From: Chloroflexota bacterium
GTDB lineage: Bacteria; Chloroflexota; Dehalococcoidia; Lucifugimonadales; UBA2985
Length of the DNA stretch: 64,000 nucleotides
Direction of reading: 5' to 3'
Assembly: GCA_028877205.1 (NCBI GenBank)
Contig: JAPPHY010000016.1
Coordinates: 124,001-188,000 of the forward strand
Below the pieces are notes generated by a model. The model saw only the letters and a list, made by a program, of their open reading frames with translations. It did not search any database and was not told the DNA's origin. The position numbers were made by a program, and so were the translations under genes. Shown here one piece after another: positions 30,897-39,616 of this stretch (position 1 is the first letter of the stretch; each line of letters begins with the position of its first letter).

Positions 30897-31490
30897 ATGA
30901 AGAAACGATTGATGGTTGCCTCCCTGCTCGTGGGGCTGCTTGCGGCCGGGCTGGCAGGGGGCGCCGTCCTGGCAAGAGACGGAGGCGGCAGTCCGGTCGT
31001 GCTGAGCATCAACCCGGACGGCGACTCGCCCAAGGGCGATTTCGCGGCCAGGGTCGCGTCAATACTGGGCCTTGAGACAGAGCAGGTTGAGTCCGCCATG
31101 GAGCAGGCTGCACAGGAGCTGAAGGCGGAGCAGCTGGACGCGAAGCTGGACAGCCTTGTGGAGAAGGGCCTTCTCACTCAAGACACCGCGGACGCCTACA
31201 AAGCCTGGCTCAGCGACAAACCGAACGTTGACCTTCCAGCCCTGAAGCGGCACAAGGCATGGAGCCGCGGCTTCCCCGGCAAGGGTTTCCACGCATTCGG
31301 TGAGCTGTGGGCAGTGGACTGGCTGGCGAAGCTGGTGGAGAGTGGCAAGCTCACACAGGAGGATGCAGACGCCTACCAGGCGTGGCTGGATGCCAGGCCG
31401 GAAGTCGACTTTCTGGCGTTCAAGGGATCCGGAGAGCGCGGAGAAGCTATGCACGGAAAGGACTACCACGGATTCGGTGACAAGCGCTGA
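30897..31490 (+). CDS. Secreted protein with two internal repeats
   Basis: Signal peptide MKKRLMVASLLVGLLAAGLAGGAVLA; LVEKGLLTQDTADAYKAWLSDKPNVDLPALK and LVESGKLTQEDADAYQAWLDARPEVDFLAFK. Confidence 0.8.
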   Translation: MKKRLMVASLLVGLLAAGLAGGAVLARDGGGSPVVLSINPDGDSPKGDFAARVASILGLETEQVESAMEQAAQELKAEQLDAKLDSLVEKGLLTQDTADAYKAWLSDKPNVDLPALKRHKAWSRGFPGKGFHAFGELWAVDWLAKLVESGKLTQEDADAYQAWLDARPEVDFLAFKGSGERGEAMHGKDYHGFGDKR

Positions 31491-31646
31491 TAAATTGCTG
31501 GCCTGGTCCGGCTCCGGAGTCCCTAGCTGCCTCCTCTGCAAGGTCTTTGGTTAGCGGGCCAGGTCGCAGAATCCTGTTCGAGGGGCGGGGCGGACGCTCC
31601 GCCCCTCCAGAGACCGGCTGGAGAGCAGCATTCAGGAACAAGACAG

Positions 31647-32335
31647 TGAGCAGCACGATACTCATAGTTGAAGACGACGCGGGCACCCTGGAGATCGTGG
31701 CGATGTACCTGCGCCGTGACGGCCACAAGGTGGTGACGGCTGCGGACGGCCTTGAGGGGCTGCGCCTTGCCAGGGAGGCCGGGCCTGACCTCGTGGTGCT
31801 GGACCTTATGCTGCCCGGCATCGACGGCATGGAGGTGTGCCGCAGCCTGCGGGCCGAGTCGCAGGTGCCGGTGGTCATGCTCACCGCCCGCGTGGAGGAG
31901 GAAGACAGACTGGCCGGCCTTGACCTGGGCGCCGACGACTACGTCACCAAGCCGTTCAGCCCGCGCGAGCTGGCGGCCCGCGTTCGGGCGGTCCTCAGGC
32001 GAACCGCCCGCGACGCGCTGGAGAGCGGCCCAACGGAGATCACCTACGGCGACGTGCGGGTCGACCTTCGAAATCACGCCGCATTCGTGAAGGAGTCAAG
32101 ACTGACGCTCACGCCAACGGAGTTCCGCCTCCTGGTGCTGATGCTGCGAGAGCCGGGCAGGACATTCACTCGTGAGCAGATCATAGACAGGGTGTTCGGC
32201 TACGACTTCGACGGGTTCGACAGGACGGTTGATGCGCACGTCTCCAACCTGCGCCGCAAGCTGGAGGCGCAGAACGGCGGCCAGCGATACATTCAAACGA
32301 TATACGGAATTGGATACAGGTTTGGCCATGAGTAG
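31647..32335 (+). CDS. OmpR/PhoB-family response regulator (GTG start)
   Basis: ILIVEDDAGTLEIVAMYLRRDGH, DLVVLDLMLPGIDGMEV, winged-helix C-terminus VDAHVSNLRRKLE. Confidence 0.95.
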
Positions 32336-33710
32336 ATGGTTCTTCAGTCTTCAGTTTCGGTTGATAGCGGCCTTTGCCCTCGTGCTGGCGCTTGCGCTGG
32401 CCAGCGTCAGCATCTACGTGGGAGTCACGGCCAACCAGGCGGCTGAACACTTCGACCGAGAGGTGGAGGAGGCCAGGGCCGAGAGAATCGGCCAGATGAT
32501 CACCAAGTACTATGCGGCAACCAAGGGGTGGGGTGGCCTGCAGGCGGCTGTTGAGCAGGCGAGCTCCCTCTACGGCGTGCGGGTGCACGTCAAGGATGCG
32601 GACGGGAGGACCATTGCCGACTCGCACGGAGAGGGCAGCGGCCTCAGCTTGGCGGACCTTGACGGCAAGCACCGCAACATGCCCCTGCTGAGCAGTGGGC
32701 GAATAGTGGGCTCCGTGGCCATGATCCAGGACATCGCGCCGCTTGAGGTTGAAGAGCCGAAGGTATCCATACTGGCCTCGGCCCTGAACCGCTCGCTGCT
32801 GTGGACTGGGCTTGCGGCCATGGCAGGAGGCGTGCTCATCGTGTCCCTGCTATCGCGGCGAGTGCTGGCGCCGGCCAGAGACCTCAGTGCAGCGGCGACG
32901 CGCCTGGGAGCCGGAGACCTGTCGCAGCGCGTGGAGGTCCGGGGACTCGATGAGATTGCCAACCTTGGGCGAACGTTCAACTCGATGGCACAGGACCTGG
33001 AGAGGGCAGAGCAGCAGAGGCGGAGCCTGATGGCTGATGTTGCACATGAGCTCCGCACGCCTGTATCGAACATCCAGGGCTATCTGGAGGCAGTCCGGGA
33101 CGGGCTCATGCAGCCCTCCACCTATACTATCGACACGATTCACCAGCAAGTGCTCCACCTCACGCATCTCATAGAGGACCTGAGACTGCTTGCGCTGGCC
33201 GAGGCAGGGGCGCTGCAGCTGGACCGGATGCCGGACTCGCTGGAGGAGGTGCTGCGCCGGTCGATGGAGGCCGTGCGGCCTCGCGCGGAGGCGAGAGGCA
33301 TTGCGCTGGCAATGTGGGCGGCTCCCGGACTGCCGCTGGTGGAGATGGACAGGACTCGGATTGCCCAGGTCGTGGGTAACCTGTTGGAGAACGCCATCAC
33401 GCACACGCCTGAGGGCGGCAGCGTGACTGTGCTGGCGGAAGCATCGGGAGGAGCGGCCGTCAGGGTGACTGTTGCGGACACAGGCCCCGGAATGTCGGCA
33501 GCGGACGCGGGCAGGGTCTTCGAGCGATTCTACCGCGTCGACCCGTCCCGCGCTCGCTCGACGGGAGGCGCGGGCCTTGGCCTGACCATCGCACGACAGC
33601 TGGTGGAGGCGCACGGCGGGACCATCCACGTGGAGAGCGAGGAGGGCGCCGGCAGCCGGTTTGTATTTGAGTTGCCCATCGGACAGGTGGGCTCAGATCA
33701 AGAGGGATGA
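32328..33710 (+). CDS. HAMP-containing sensor histidine kinase
   Basis: Two TM segments, HAMP, DVAHELRTPVSNIQGYLEAV, NLLENAITHTPEGG, DTGPGMS, GGAGLGLTIARQLVEAHGG. Confidence 0.95.
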   Translation: MSRWFFSLQFRLIAAFALVLALALASVSIYVGVTANQAAEHFDREVEEARAERIGQMITKYYAATKGWGGLQAAVEQASSLYGVRVHVKDADGRTIADSHGEGSGLSLADLDGKHRNMPLLSSGRIVGSVAMIQDIAPLEVEEPKVSILASALNRSLLWTGLAAMAGGVLIVSLLSRRVLAPARDLSAAATRLGAGDLSQRVEVRGLDEIANLGRTFNSMAQDLERAEQQRRSLMADVAHELRTPVSNIQGYLEAVRDGLMQPSTYTIDTIHQQVLHLTHLIEDLRLLALAEAGALQLDRMPDSLEEVLRRSMEAVRPRAEARGIALAMWAAPGLPLVEMDRTRIAQVVGNLLENAITHTPEGGSVTVLAEASGGAAVRVTVADTGPGMSAADAGRVFERFYRVDPSRARSTGGAGLGLTIARQLVEAHGGTIHVESEEGAGSRFVFELPIGQVGSDQEG

Positions 33711-33727
33711 ATTCCCCTGGAGGAGGT

Positions 33728-33943
33728 GTGAAGTTGACGTGGTATAAGAGTTGTCCAAGGTGCAGGGCAGGGGATGTGACCGAGAATCGCGACAGCTACG
33801 GTCACTATGTGCTATGTGTCCAGTGCGGTTACTACCTGACGGACCCGGAGATCGCCTGGCTCCGGCATGGCCTCAGCCTGCGCGATCGGACTGCACCGGG
33901 CAGGCAAATCGGAATTGCTGCAAGAGTGCCGGCAAGGAGGTGA
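33728..33943 (+). CDS. Small zinc-ribbon protein (paralog of 38496-38672)
   Basis: KLTWYKSCPRCRAGDVTENRDSYGHYVLCVQCGYYLTDPEIAWL; RBS ggaggaggt. Confidence 0.75.
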   Translation: MKLTWYKSCPRCRAGDVTENRDSYGHYVLCVQCGYYLTDPEIAWLRHGLSLRDRTAPGRQIGIAARVPARR

Positions 33944-33947
33944 GACG

Positions 33948-35141
33948 ATGAGCAGCATGAGCGGGAGAGTATCCATACCCATCTGGCTGGTGACTTCCGG
34001 CCTGATATTGATGGCGCTGGGCGCCCTGGCCCTGTCGCTGAGCATAGGCGCATTGACTGCGCCGACAGCGACGGCCGCCGTGCTCTACGACGAGGACAGG
34101 GTGGTGTCTCTGTTCGAGGGCGCAGACCCGGCGGTGGTGATCGTTGAGGTAGAGTCCGAGGCCCGGTCCAGACGCTCCTTCGGGTTCCCGTTCTCCGACC
34201 CAGACTTCGGATGGGGGTTCGGCCTTCCACCTGGCGGGGACGAGTACGTGTTCCCCAGCTTTGGGCAGGGGTCCGGCTTCCTGGTGGACGCCGAGGGCCA
34301 CATCTTCACCAACCACCATGTCGTCGATGACGCCAAGGCGGTCACGGTGGTGCTCTCCGATGGAACGAGACTGGACGCCGAGGTCCGCGGATACAGCTCG
34401 TGGCACGACGTGGCCCTGCTGAAGGTTGACGCCGCTGCCGTGAGCGGCATTCAGCCGCTGCCGATGGCGGACTCCAGCCTGGTCAAGCCGGGTCAGATGG
34501 CCGTCGCCATCGGCAGCCCGCACGGCCTGGAGAACACTGTGACCGTGGGGGTGGTCAGCGGGATCGAACGGTCCCACGGTGGGGTCGCACCCAGGCCCAT
34601 CACCGGCATGATCCAGACGGACGCTACACTCACGTCCGGCAACTCAGGAGGCCCGCTGCTGAACTCGAGCGGGGAGGTCATAGGCATCAACACGTCCATC
34701 GAGATCGCGCCGAACGGCCCGAGCGGAATCGGATTTGCCGTGCCCATCAACACGGCCAAGAACCTGATGACCAGACTGGAGGATGGGCTGAGCCTCTCCC
34801 GGCCCTGGCTTGGGATAGGTGGCGGCGCGCTGACCGAGGCCATAGCCGAGACGCTGGGGGTTGACGTGACCGAGGGAGTCTACCTGAGCCAGGTGTTCCC
34901 GGACAGCCCGGCCGCAGAGGCAGGGCTGGTGGCAAGCTCAGTCGAGAGGACGCTGGAAGGCACACAGACCACGGTCGGCGACATCATCACGGCGGTGGAC
35001 GGCACAAAGGTGACCTCCGTGGAGGACATCATTGCCCACTTCAACTCCAAGCAGCCGGGGGACAGCGTGACACTGACGCTGCACCGCGACGGCGGCGCCG
35101 TTGATGTGGACGTGACGCTTGGAGAGTGGCCGGACGAGTAG
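33948..35141 (+). CDS. HtrA/DegP-type serine protease with PDZ domain
   Basis: GSGFLVDAEGHIFTNHHVVDDAK, DATLTSGNSGGPLLNSSGEVIGINTSI, C-terminal PDZ; ATG at 33948 with RBS ggaggtgag. Confidence 0.93.
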   Translation: MSSMSGRVSIPIWLVTSGLILMALGALALSLSIGALTAPTATAAVLYDEDRVVSLFEGADPAVVIVEVESEARSRRSFGFPFSDPDFGWGFGLPPGGDEYVFPSFGQGSGFLVDAEGHIFTNHHVVDDAKAVTVVLSDGTRLDAEVRGYSSWHDVALLKVDAAAVSGIQPLPMADSSLVKPGQMAVAIGSPHGLENTVTVGVVSGIERSHGGVAPRPITGMIQTDATLTSGNSGGPLLNSSGEVIGINTSIEIAPNGPSGIGFAVPINTAKNLMTRLEDGLSLSRPWLGIGGGALTEAIAETLGVDVTEGVYLSQVFPDSPAAEAGLVASSVERTLEGTQTTVGDIITAVDGTKVTSVEDIIAHFNSKQPGDSVTLTLHRDGGAVDVDVTLGEWPDE

Positions 35142-35174
35142 CCCCGGGCGACAACTCCGGCTCCGCAAATGGAC

Positions 35175-35213
35175 GGGGCGCTGCAGGATCGATTCCTGCG
35201 GCGCCCCGTTTCG
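35175..35213. terminator. Hairpin terminator between convergent htrA and dnaK
   Basis: GGGGCGCTGCAGGA-TCGAT-TCCTGCGGCGCCCC stem (14 bp with one wobble). Confidence 0.7.
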
Positions 35214-35234
35214 CGTTCCGGCGACTCTGGAGGG

Positions 35235-37139
35235 CTAGACTTCCCGGTACTCCCCCTCGATGGTGCCTTCCGGCGGCGGCTCTGGGTCGAAGCCGCCTGG
35301 GTCCTCGGGGCCCGCGCCGGGCGGCGGGCCGCCGGCCTGGCTGTACACAGCCTGTCCGACCTTCTGGAGCGACTCCTGTAGCTCCTGCACCCGCTGGTTG
35401 ATGAGGGCTGCGTCCTGGCCCTGCAGCGCCTCCCGCACCTGCGCGATCCTGCCCTCCAGCTCCTCCTTGAGGTCGGCAGGCACCGCGTCGGCGTTGTCGC
35501 GGAGCAGCTTCTCCGCGTTGTAGACGACGCTGTCCGCGGTGTTGCGGGCCTCAACCTCCTCGCGGCGTCGGCGGTCCTCGTCCGAGTAGCGCGAGGCGTC
35601 CTCAACCAGCCGGTCGATCTCCTCCTTGCTGAGGCCGGAGCTGGCGGTGATGGTGATACGCTGCTCCTTGCTGGTGGCCTTGTCCCTTGCCGAGACGTTG
35701 AGTATGCCGTTGGCGTCGATGTCGAAGGTGACGTCGATCTGGGGAATGCCCCTTGGCGCGGGCAGTATACCGTCCAGCATGAAGCGGCCGATGGACTTGT
35801 TGTCGGCGGCCATGGGTCGCTCGCCTTGCAGTACGTGCACCTCCACGCTGGTCTGGCCGTCCGCGGCAGTGGTGAAGGTCTCGGTCTTGGCGGTTGGGAT
35901 GGTGGTGTTGCGGTTGATCAGAGCGGTGGTCACGCCTCCGAGCGTCTCGATGCCCAGGGTCAGCGGCGTTACGTCCAGCAGAAGAATGTCCGTCACGTCG
36001 CCCTGGAGCACTCCGGCCTGGATCGCCGCGCCGGCGGCCACCACCTCGTCCGGGTTCACCCCCCGGTGCGGCTCCTTGTTGAACAGCTCCTTGACCTTCT
36101 CCACCACTGCCGGCATGCGAGTCATGCCTCCCACCATCACTACCTCGTCGATCTGGTCGCGGTTGAGTCCGGCGTCTGCGAGCGCCTGGCGGCACGGGGC
36201 CGCGGTGCGCTCGATGAGGTCGCTGACCAGCTGCTCCAGCTTGGCGCGAGTGAGGTTCATGGACAGGTGCTTGGGGCCGGAGGCATCCGCGGTGATGAAG
36301 GGCAGGTTGATCTCAGCCTGGACGACGTTGGAGAGCTCCATCTTGGCCTTCTCCGCAGCTTCCTTGAGACGCTGGAGGGCCATTCGGTCCTGCTTGAGAT
36401 CGATGCCCTGCTCACGGCGGAACTCCTCGCAGATCCAGTCTATGATGCGCTCATCGAAGTCGTCACCGCCGAGCAGGGTGTCGCCGTTCGTGGCCTTGAC
36501 CTCGAACACGCCCTCGCCGATCTGGAGAATGGAGATGTCGAACGTCCCGCCGCCCAGGTCGTAGACCGCGATGGTCTCGTCGTTGTTCTTGTCCAGGCCG
36601 TAGGCCATGGAGGCGGCGGTAGGCTCGTTGATGATGCGCAGGACGTCCAGACCGGCGATTCTGCCTGCGTCCTTGGTGGCCTGACGCTGGCTGTCGTTGA
36701 AGTAGGCGGGAACCGTGATGACGGCCTGCGTGATGCGCTCTCCCAACTTGGCCTCCGCGTCCTGCTTCAGCTTCTGCAGGACCATCGCCGAGATCTCGGG
36801 CGGGGAGTAGTCCTTTCCGGCCATGGACACCTGGCAGTCGCCGTTGGCCGCCTTGACCACCTTGTAGGGCAGACGCTTCATGGCCTGCTGGATGTCCGCA
36901 TCGTCGAAGCGGCGGCCCATAAGGCGCTTGATAGAGAAGATCGTGTTCTCCGGGTTGGTAATCGACTGGCGCTTGGCGATCTGGCCCGTGTAACGCTCGC
37001 CTGAGTTGGCGTTGATCGCCACGACCGAGGGCGTCACGCGGGCGCCTTCGCTGTTCTCCAGCACCTGGGATTCGCCGACCTCGATTACCGCCACGCACGA
37101 GTTTGTGGTGCCCAGGTCTATACCCAGTACCTTTGGCAT
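35235..37139 (-). CDS. dnaK: Chaperone DnaK (Hsp70)
   Basis: [51 protein letters not shown]. Confidence 0.98.
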   Translation of the reverse strand: MPKVLGIDLGTTNSCVAVIEVGESQVLENSEGARVTPSVVAINANSGERYTGQIAKRQSITNPENTIFSIKRLMGRRFDDADIQQAMKRLPYKVVKAANGDCQVSMAGKDYSPPEISAMVLQKLKQDAEAKLGERITQAVITVPAYFNDSQRQATKDAGRIAGLDVLRIINEPTAASMAYGLDKNNDETIAVYDLGGGTFDISILQIGEGVFEVKATNGDTLLGGDDFDERIIDWICEEFRREQGIDLKQDRMALQRLKEAAEKAKMELSNVVQAEINLPFITADASGPKHLSMNLTRAKLEQLVSDLIERTAAPCRQALADAGLNRDQIDEVVMVGGMTRMPAVVEKVKELFNKEPHRGVNPDEVVAAGAAIQAGVLQGDVTDILLLDVTPLTLGIETLGGVTTALINRNTTIPTAKTETFTTAADGQTSVEVHVLQGERPMAADNKSIGRFMLDGILPAPRGIPQIDVTFDIDANGILNVSARDKATSKEQRITITASSGLSKEEIDRLVEDASRYSDEDRRRREEVEARNTADSVVYNAEKLLRDNADAVPADLKEELEGRIAQVREALQGQDAALINQRVQELQESLQKVGQAVYSQAGGPPPGAGPEDPGGFDPEPPPEGTIEGEYREV

Positions 37140-37708
37140 CAGATTGTCTCCTTCCTCACGGACTGGTCTTCACTCCTCCGGGACACCGTCACCTGGGCGG
37201 GCCGAAGGACCCTGCCGTTCAGCTTGTATCCCTCTCTAATGACCGACAAGACGGTTCCTTCCTCGCGGGAGTCGTTGATCTCGTATGACACCGATTCGTG
37301 CTCCGCCGGGTCAAAGGGGCTGTCCAGTGCCTCGATGCGGGTCACGCCGAACGACTCCAGGATGCCTGCCAGGTTGCGTCCCACCAGCTCCACTCCGGCC
37401 AGCCACGCCGATATGGCTTCGTCCCGCGGGATGTGGCCCAGCGCGCGCTCGAAGTCGTCCAGCACGGGCAGCAGGCGGAAGACCAGGTTGGCGTTGGCCT
37501 GCCGTTGCAGCTCCTCACGCTCCTCCTCCACGCGCCGCTTGTAGTTCAGCGAATCCGCCTGCACCCGCTGGAGCAGGTTGCGGAACTGCTCAACCTCGCG
37601 CTGAGCTTCCTCCAGACGGGCCTGGATCTCGCAGTCCGCCCCCGATTCCTGTGCCGTGCCGCCGGCGTCCTTTTCCTCCTGTGTGCTCATTCCACTATGC
37701 TCCTGCAA
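37139..37708 (-). CDS. grpE: Nucleotide exchange factor GrpE
   Basis: Coiled coil then [48 protein letters not shown]; between hspR-like and dnaK. Confidence 0.93.
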   Translation of the reverse strand: MQEHSGMSTQEEKDAGGTAQESGADCEIQARLEEAQREVEQFRNLLQRVQADSLNYKRRVEEEREELQRQANANLVFRLLPVLDDFERALGHIPRDEAISAWLAGVELVGRNLAGILESFGVTRIEALDSPFDPAEHESVSYEINDSREEGTVLSVIREGYKLNGRVLRPAQVTVSRRSEDQSVRKETI

Positions 37709-37711
37709 ATG

Positions 37712-38239
37712 CTACACCCTTGGGACACTGTTGGGAAGAACAGCGCCCAACTCTCTGAGGATCTCGTCAAGCTCGCGTTCAACGAAGCGGTCCGGGGCCT
37801 CATGGCTGGACATGGCCTCTACGCGCTGGCGCAGATCGATTATTCGGTTCACAAGTGAGAGGGCGAACTCCACGCCCGCGAGGTTCATGCCGAGGTTGTT
37901 CACCATGTAGCGGATCAGCCTGACCCGCAACACATCCTCGGCGGAGTAGAGGCGGAGCATGCCAATGCTGCGCGTGGGCGTCACCAGTCCCAGCCGCTCG
38001 TACTTGCGCAGCGTCTGTGGGTGCACGTTAAGGATGCGTGACGCAACACTGATGACGTAGACGCCGCCCAGTGGGCTGGGGACGCCGGTAGACCCCGGCT
38101 GCTGCGCGGTAGATTCTCTCTGCAGCTCCGCGCGCGTGCCTCCGCTATCGGGGGCGAGATGCTCCTCGGGATCCGCGCCAATCTCCTGGGTCACGATTCG
38201 GATCCTGTGAGTCGTGCGTCTCTGTTCAGGCCGCTGCAT
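37712..38239 (-). CDS. hspR: MerR-family heat shock repressor HspR
   Basis: YVISVASRILNVHPQTLRKYERLGLVTPTRSIGMLRLYSAEDVLRVRLIRYMVNNLGMNLAGVEFAL; upstream of grpE-dnaK. Confidence 0.9.
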   Translation of the reverse strand: MQRPEQRRTTHRIRIVTQEIGADPEEHLAPDSGGTRAELQRESTAQQPGSTGVPSPLGGVYVISVASRILNVHPQTLRKYERLGLVTPTRSIGMLRLYSAEDVLRVRLIRYMVNNLGMNLAGVEFALSLVNRIIDLRQRVEAMSSHEAPDRFVERELDEILRELGAVLPNSVPRV

Positions 38240-38339
38240 TCCACTCCTTGCTCTCTGGACCTATAGGTAACGTTGAGAATTGCCGGAGAAAGGGAATTGG
38301 GGTTGGGGGCTGCGGCGCTTGCCGTGCCGCCGTAGTTGA

Positions 38340-38378
38340 AGTATAGGACTTGATACGCGGCGTGTCAAGTATTATAAT
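38340..38378. promoter_or_regulatory. Divergent overlapping promoters around a HAIR-like inverted repeat
   Basis: Minus: TTGACA-N17-TATACT; plus: TTGATA-N17-TATAAT; inverted repeat CTTGATA-N7-TGTCAAG (CTTGA-N11-TCAAG) at 38349-38369. Confidence 0.8.
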
Positions 38379-38495
38379 GTCCTAGAAGGCAAAAAGACGC
38401 ACGGCATACGGTGCATGGGCCGCGTGAATCCAAATGGCGAAATCGTGCATCTAATGTGGTGTTGAGTGCATGAAATCTCAAAGAGGGGGTGGACC

Positions 38496-38672
38496 GTGTT
38501 GGAACTGAAGGGTTGCCCTCGATGCCGAGGGGATGTCTACTACGACAGCGACTACTACGGAGTGTACAAGCAGTGCATCCAGTGTGGCTATCTGGAGGAC
38601 GTCGACACTTCCCGTGAACAGGCTGCGGTGGCAGTGGCGGTGGCGGCGAAGCCCGGCAGGAAGGCTGCCTGA
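38496..38672 (+). CDS. Small zinc-ribbon protein
   Basis: VLELKGCPRCRGDVYYDSDYYGVYKQCIQCGYLEDVDTS; RBS agaggggg before GTG. Confidence 0.8.
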   Translation: MLELKGCPRCRGDVYYDSDYYGVYKQCIQCGYLEDVDTSREQAAVAVAVAAKPGRKAA

Positions 38673-38731
38673 ACAGCCTTCCTGGACTCAGCCGGGGGCG
38701 TTGGCAGCCTGCGCCCCCGGCTTCTTCTTTA
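38658..38731 (+). terminator. Tandem hairpins ending in a T-rich tract; second hairpin overlaps larE 3' coding end
   Basis: AGGAAGGCTG-CCTGAA-CAGCCTTCCT and AGCCGGGGGCG...CGCCCCCGGCTTCTTCTTT. Confidence 0.75.
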
Positions 38732-39545
38732 ATGCCGCATTTAGGTTGCCGGAAACGAATCCCCCCAGGTCCAGGGCTGCATAGAGATAGCCCAAGCCTC
38801 GAAGATCGGCTACCAGCTTCTCCCTAACGCCCGGCTCCAGGAGCAGCGCCATGTCCTCCTGGTCAACCTCGATGCGCGCAATTGTGTCGTGGTGGCGGAC
38901 CCGGAACTGACGCAGTCCCAAGTCGCGGAGAAGCGCCTCCGCCTTCGCTATGCGACCCAGCACCTCCACGGAAACCGGCGTGCCGAATGGAATCCGCGAA
39001 GAGAGACAGGGCTGAGCGGGCTTGTCCCACGTCGACAGCCCCCGCAGCCGCGATAGCTCCCGGACGTCCGCTTTGGTAAGCTTAGCCTCCACAAGGGGGT
39101 TGCGAATCCCGCTCTCCTCGCCGGCCTTGAGGCCGGGGCGGAAGTCGCCGAGGTCGTCGAGGTTGGTGCCGCTGGACACCCAGGCCAGCCCCTCGGCCTC
39201 AGCGATGGGCTGCAGCCGTGAGTAGAGCTCCACCTTGCAGAAATAGCAGCGTCGGGCGTCGTTCGCAATGTACCGCGGATCCTCAAGCTCGAGGGTGTTT
39301 ATCACACGATGGCGCAATCCGAGCGACCGCGCCAGCTCCACGGCCTCCTCAAGCTCCGACGGCGCCATGCTGGGCGAGGAGGCGGTCACCGCCAGGAAGC
39401 GTTCCCCAAGGACGTCACTTGCCGTGGCAGCCAGGAAGGCGCTGTCCACGCCCCCTGAGTAGGCCACCACCGTCGAGCCCATCTCCCTAAGGATGGCCTC
39501 CAGACGGGCCCGCTTCACCCGCAGCTCCTGTTGCTCTTTGACCAT
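38688..39545 (-). CDS. larE: LarE-type ATP-dependent sacrificial sulfur transferase
   Basis: VVAYSGGVDSAFLAATASDVLG, DARRCYFCKVELYSRL, SGTNLDDLGDFRPGL, PCLSSRIPFGTPV. Confidence 0.93.
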   Translation of the reverse strand: MVKEQQELRVKRARLEAILREMGSTVVAYSGGVDSAFLAATASDVLGERFLAVTASSPSMAPSELEEAVELARSLGLRHRVINTLELEDPRYIANDARRCYFCKVELYSRLQPIAEAEGLAWVSSGTNLDDLGDFRPGLKAGEESGIRNPLVEAKLTKADVRELSRLRGLSTWDKPAQPCLSSRIPFGTPVSVEVLGRIAKAEALLRDLGLRQFRVRHHDTIARIEVDQEDMALLLEPGVREKLVADLRGLGYLYAALDLGGFVSGNLNAALKKKPGAQAANAPG

Positions 39546-39616
39546 GCAGCCTCACCCTCGCCGCCGGTCTCAGCCGGCCGCGCATTCAGCATAGACGCTG
39601 CGGCCTCTGCGCGCAA

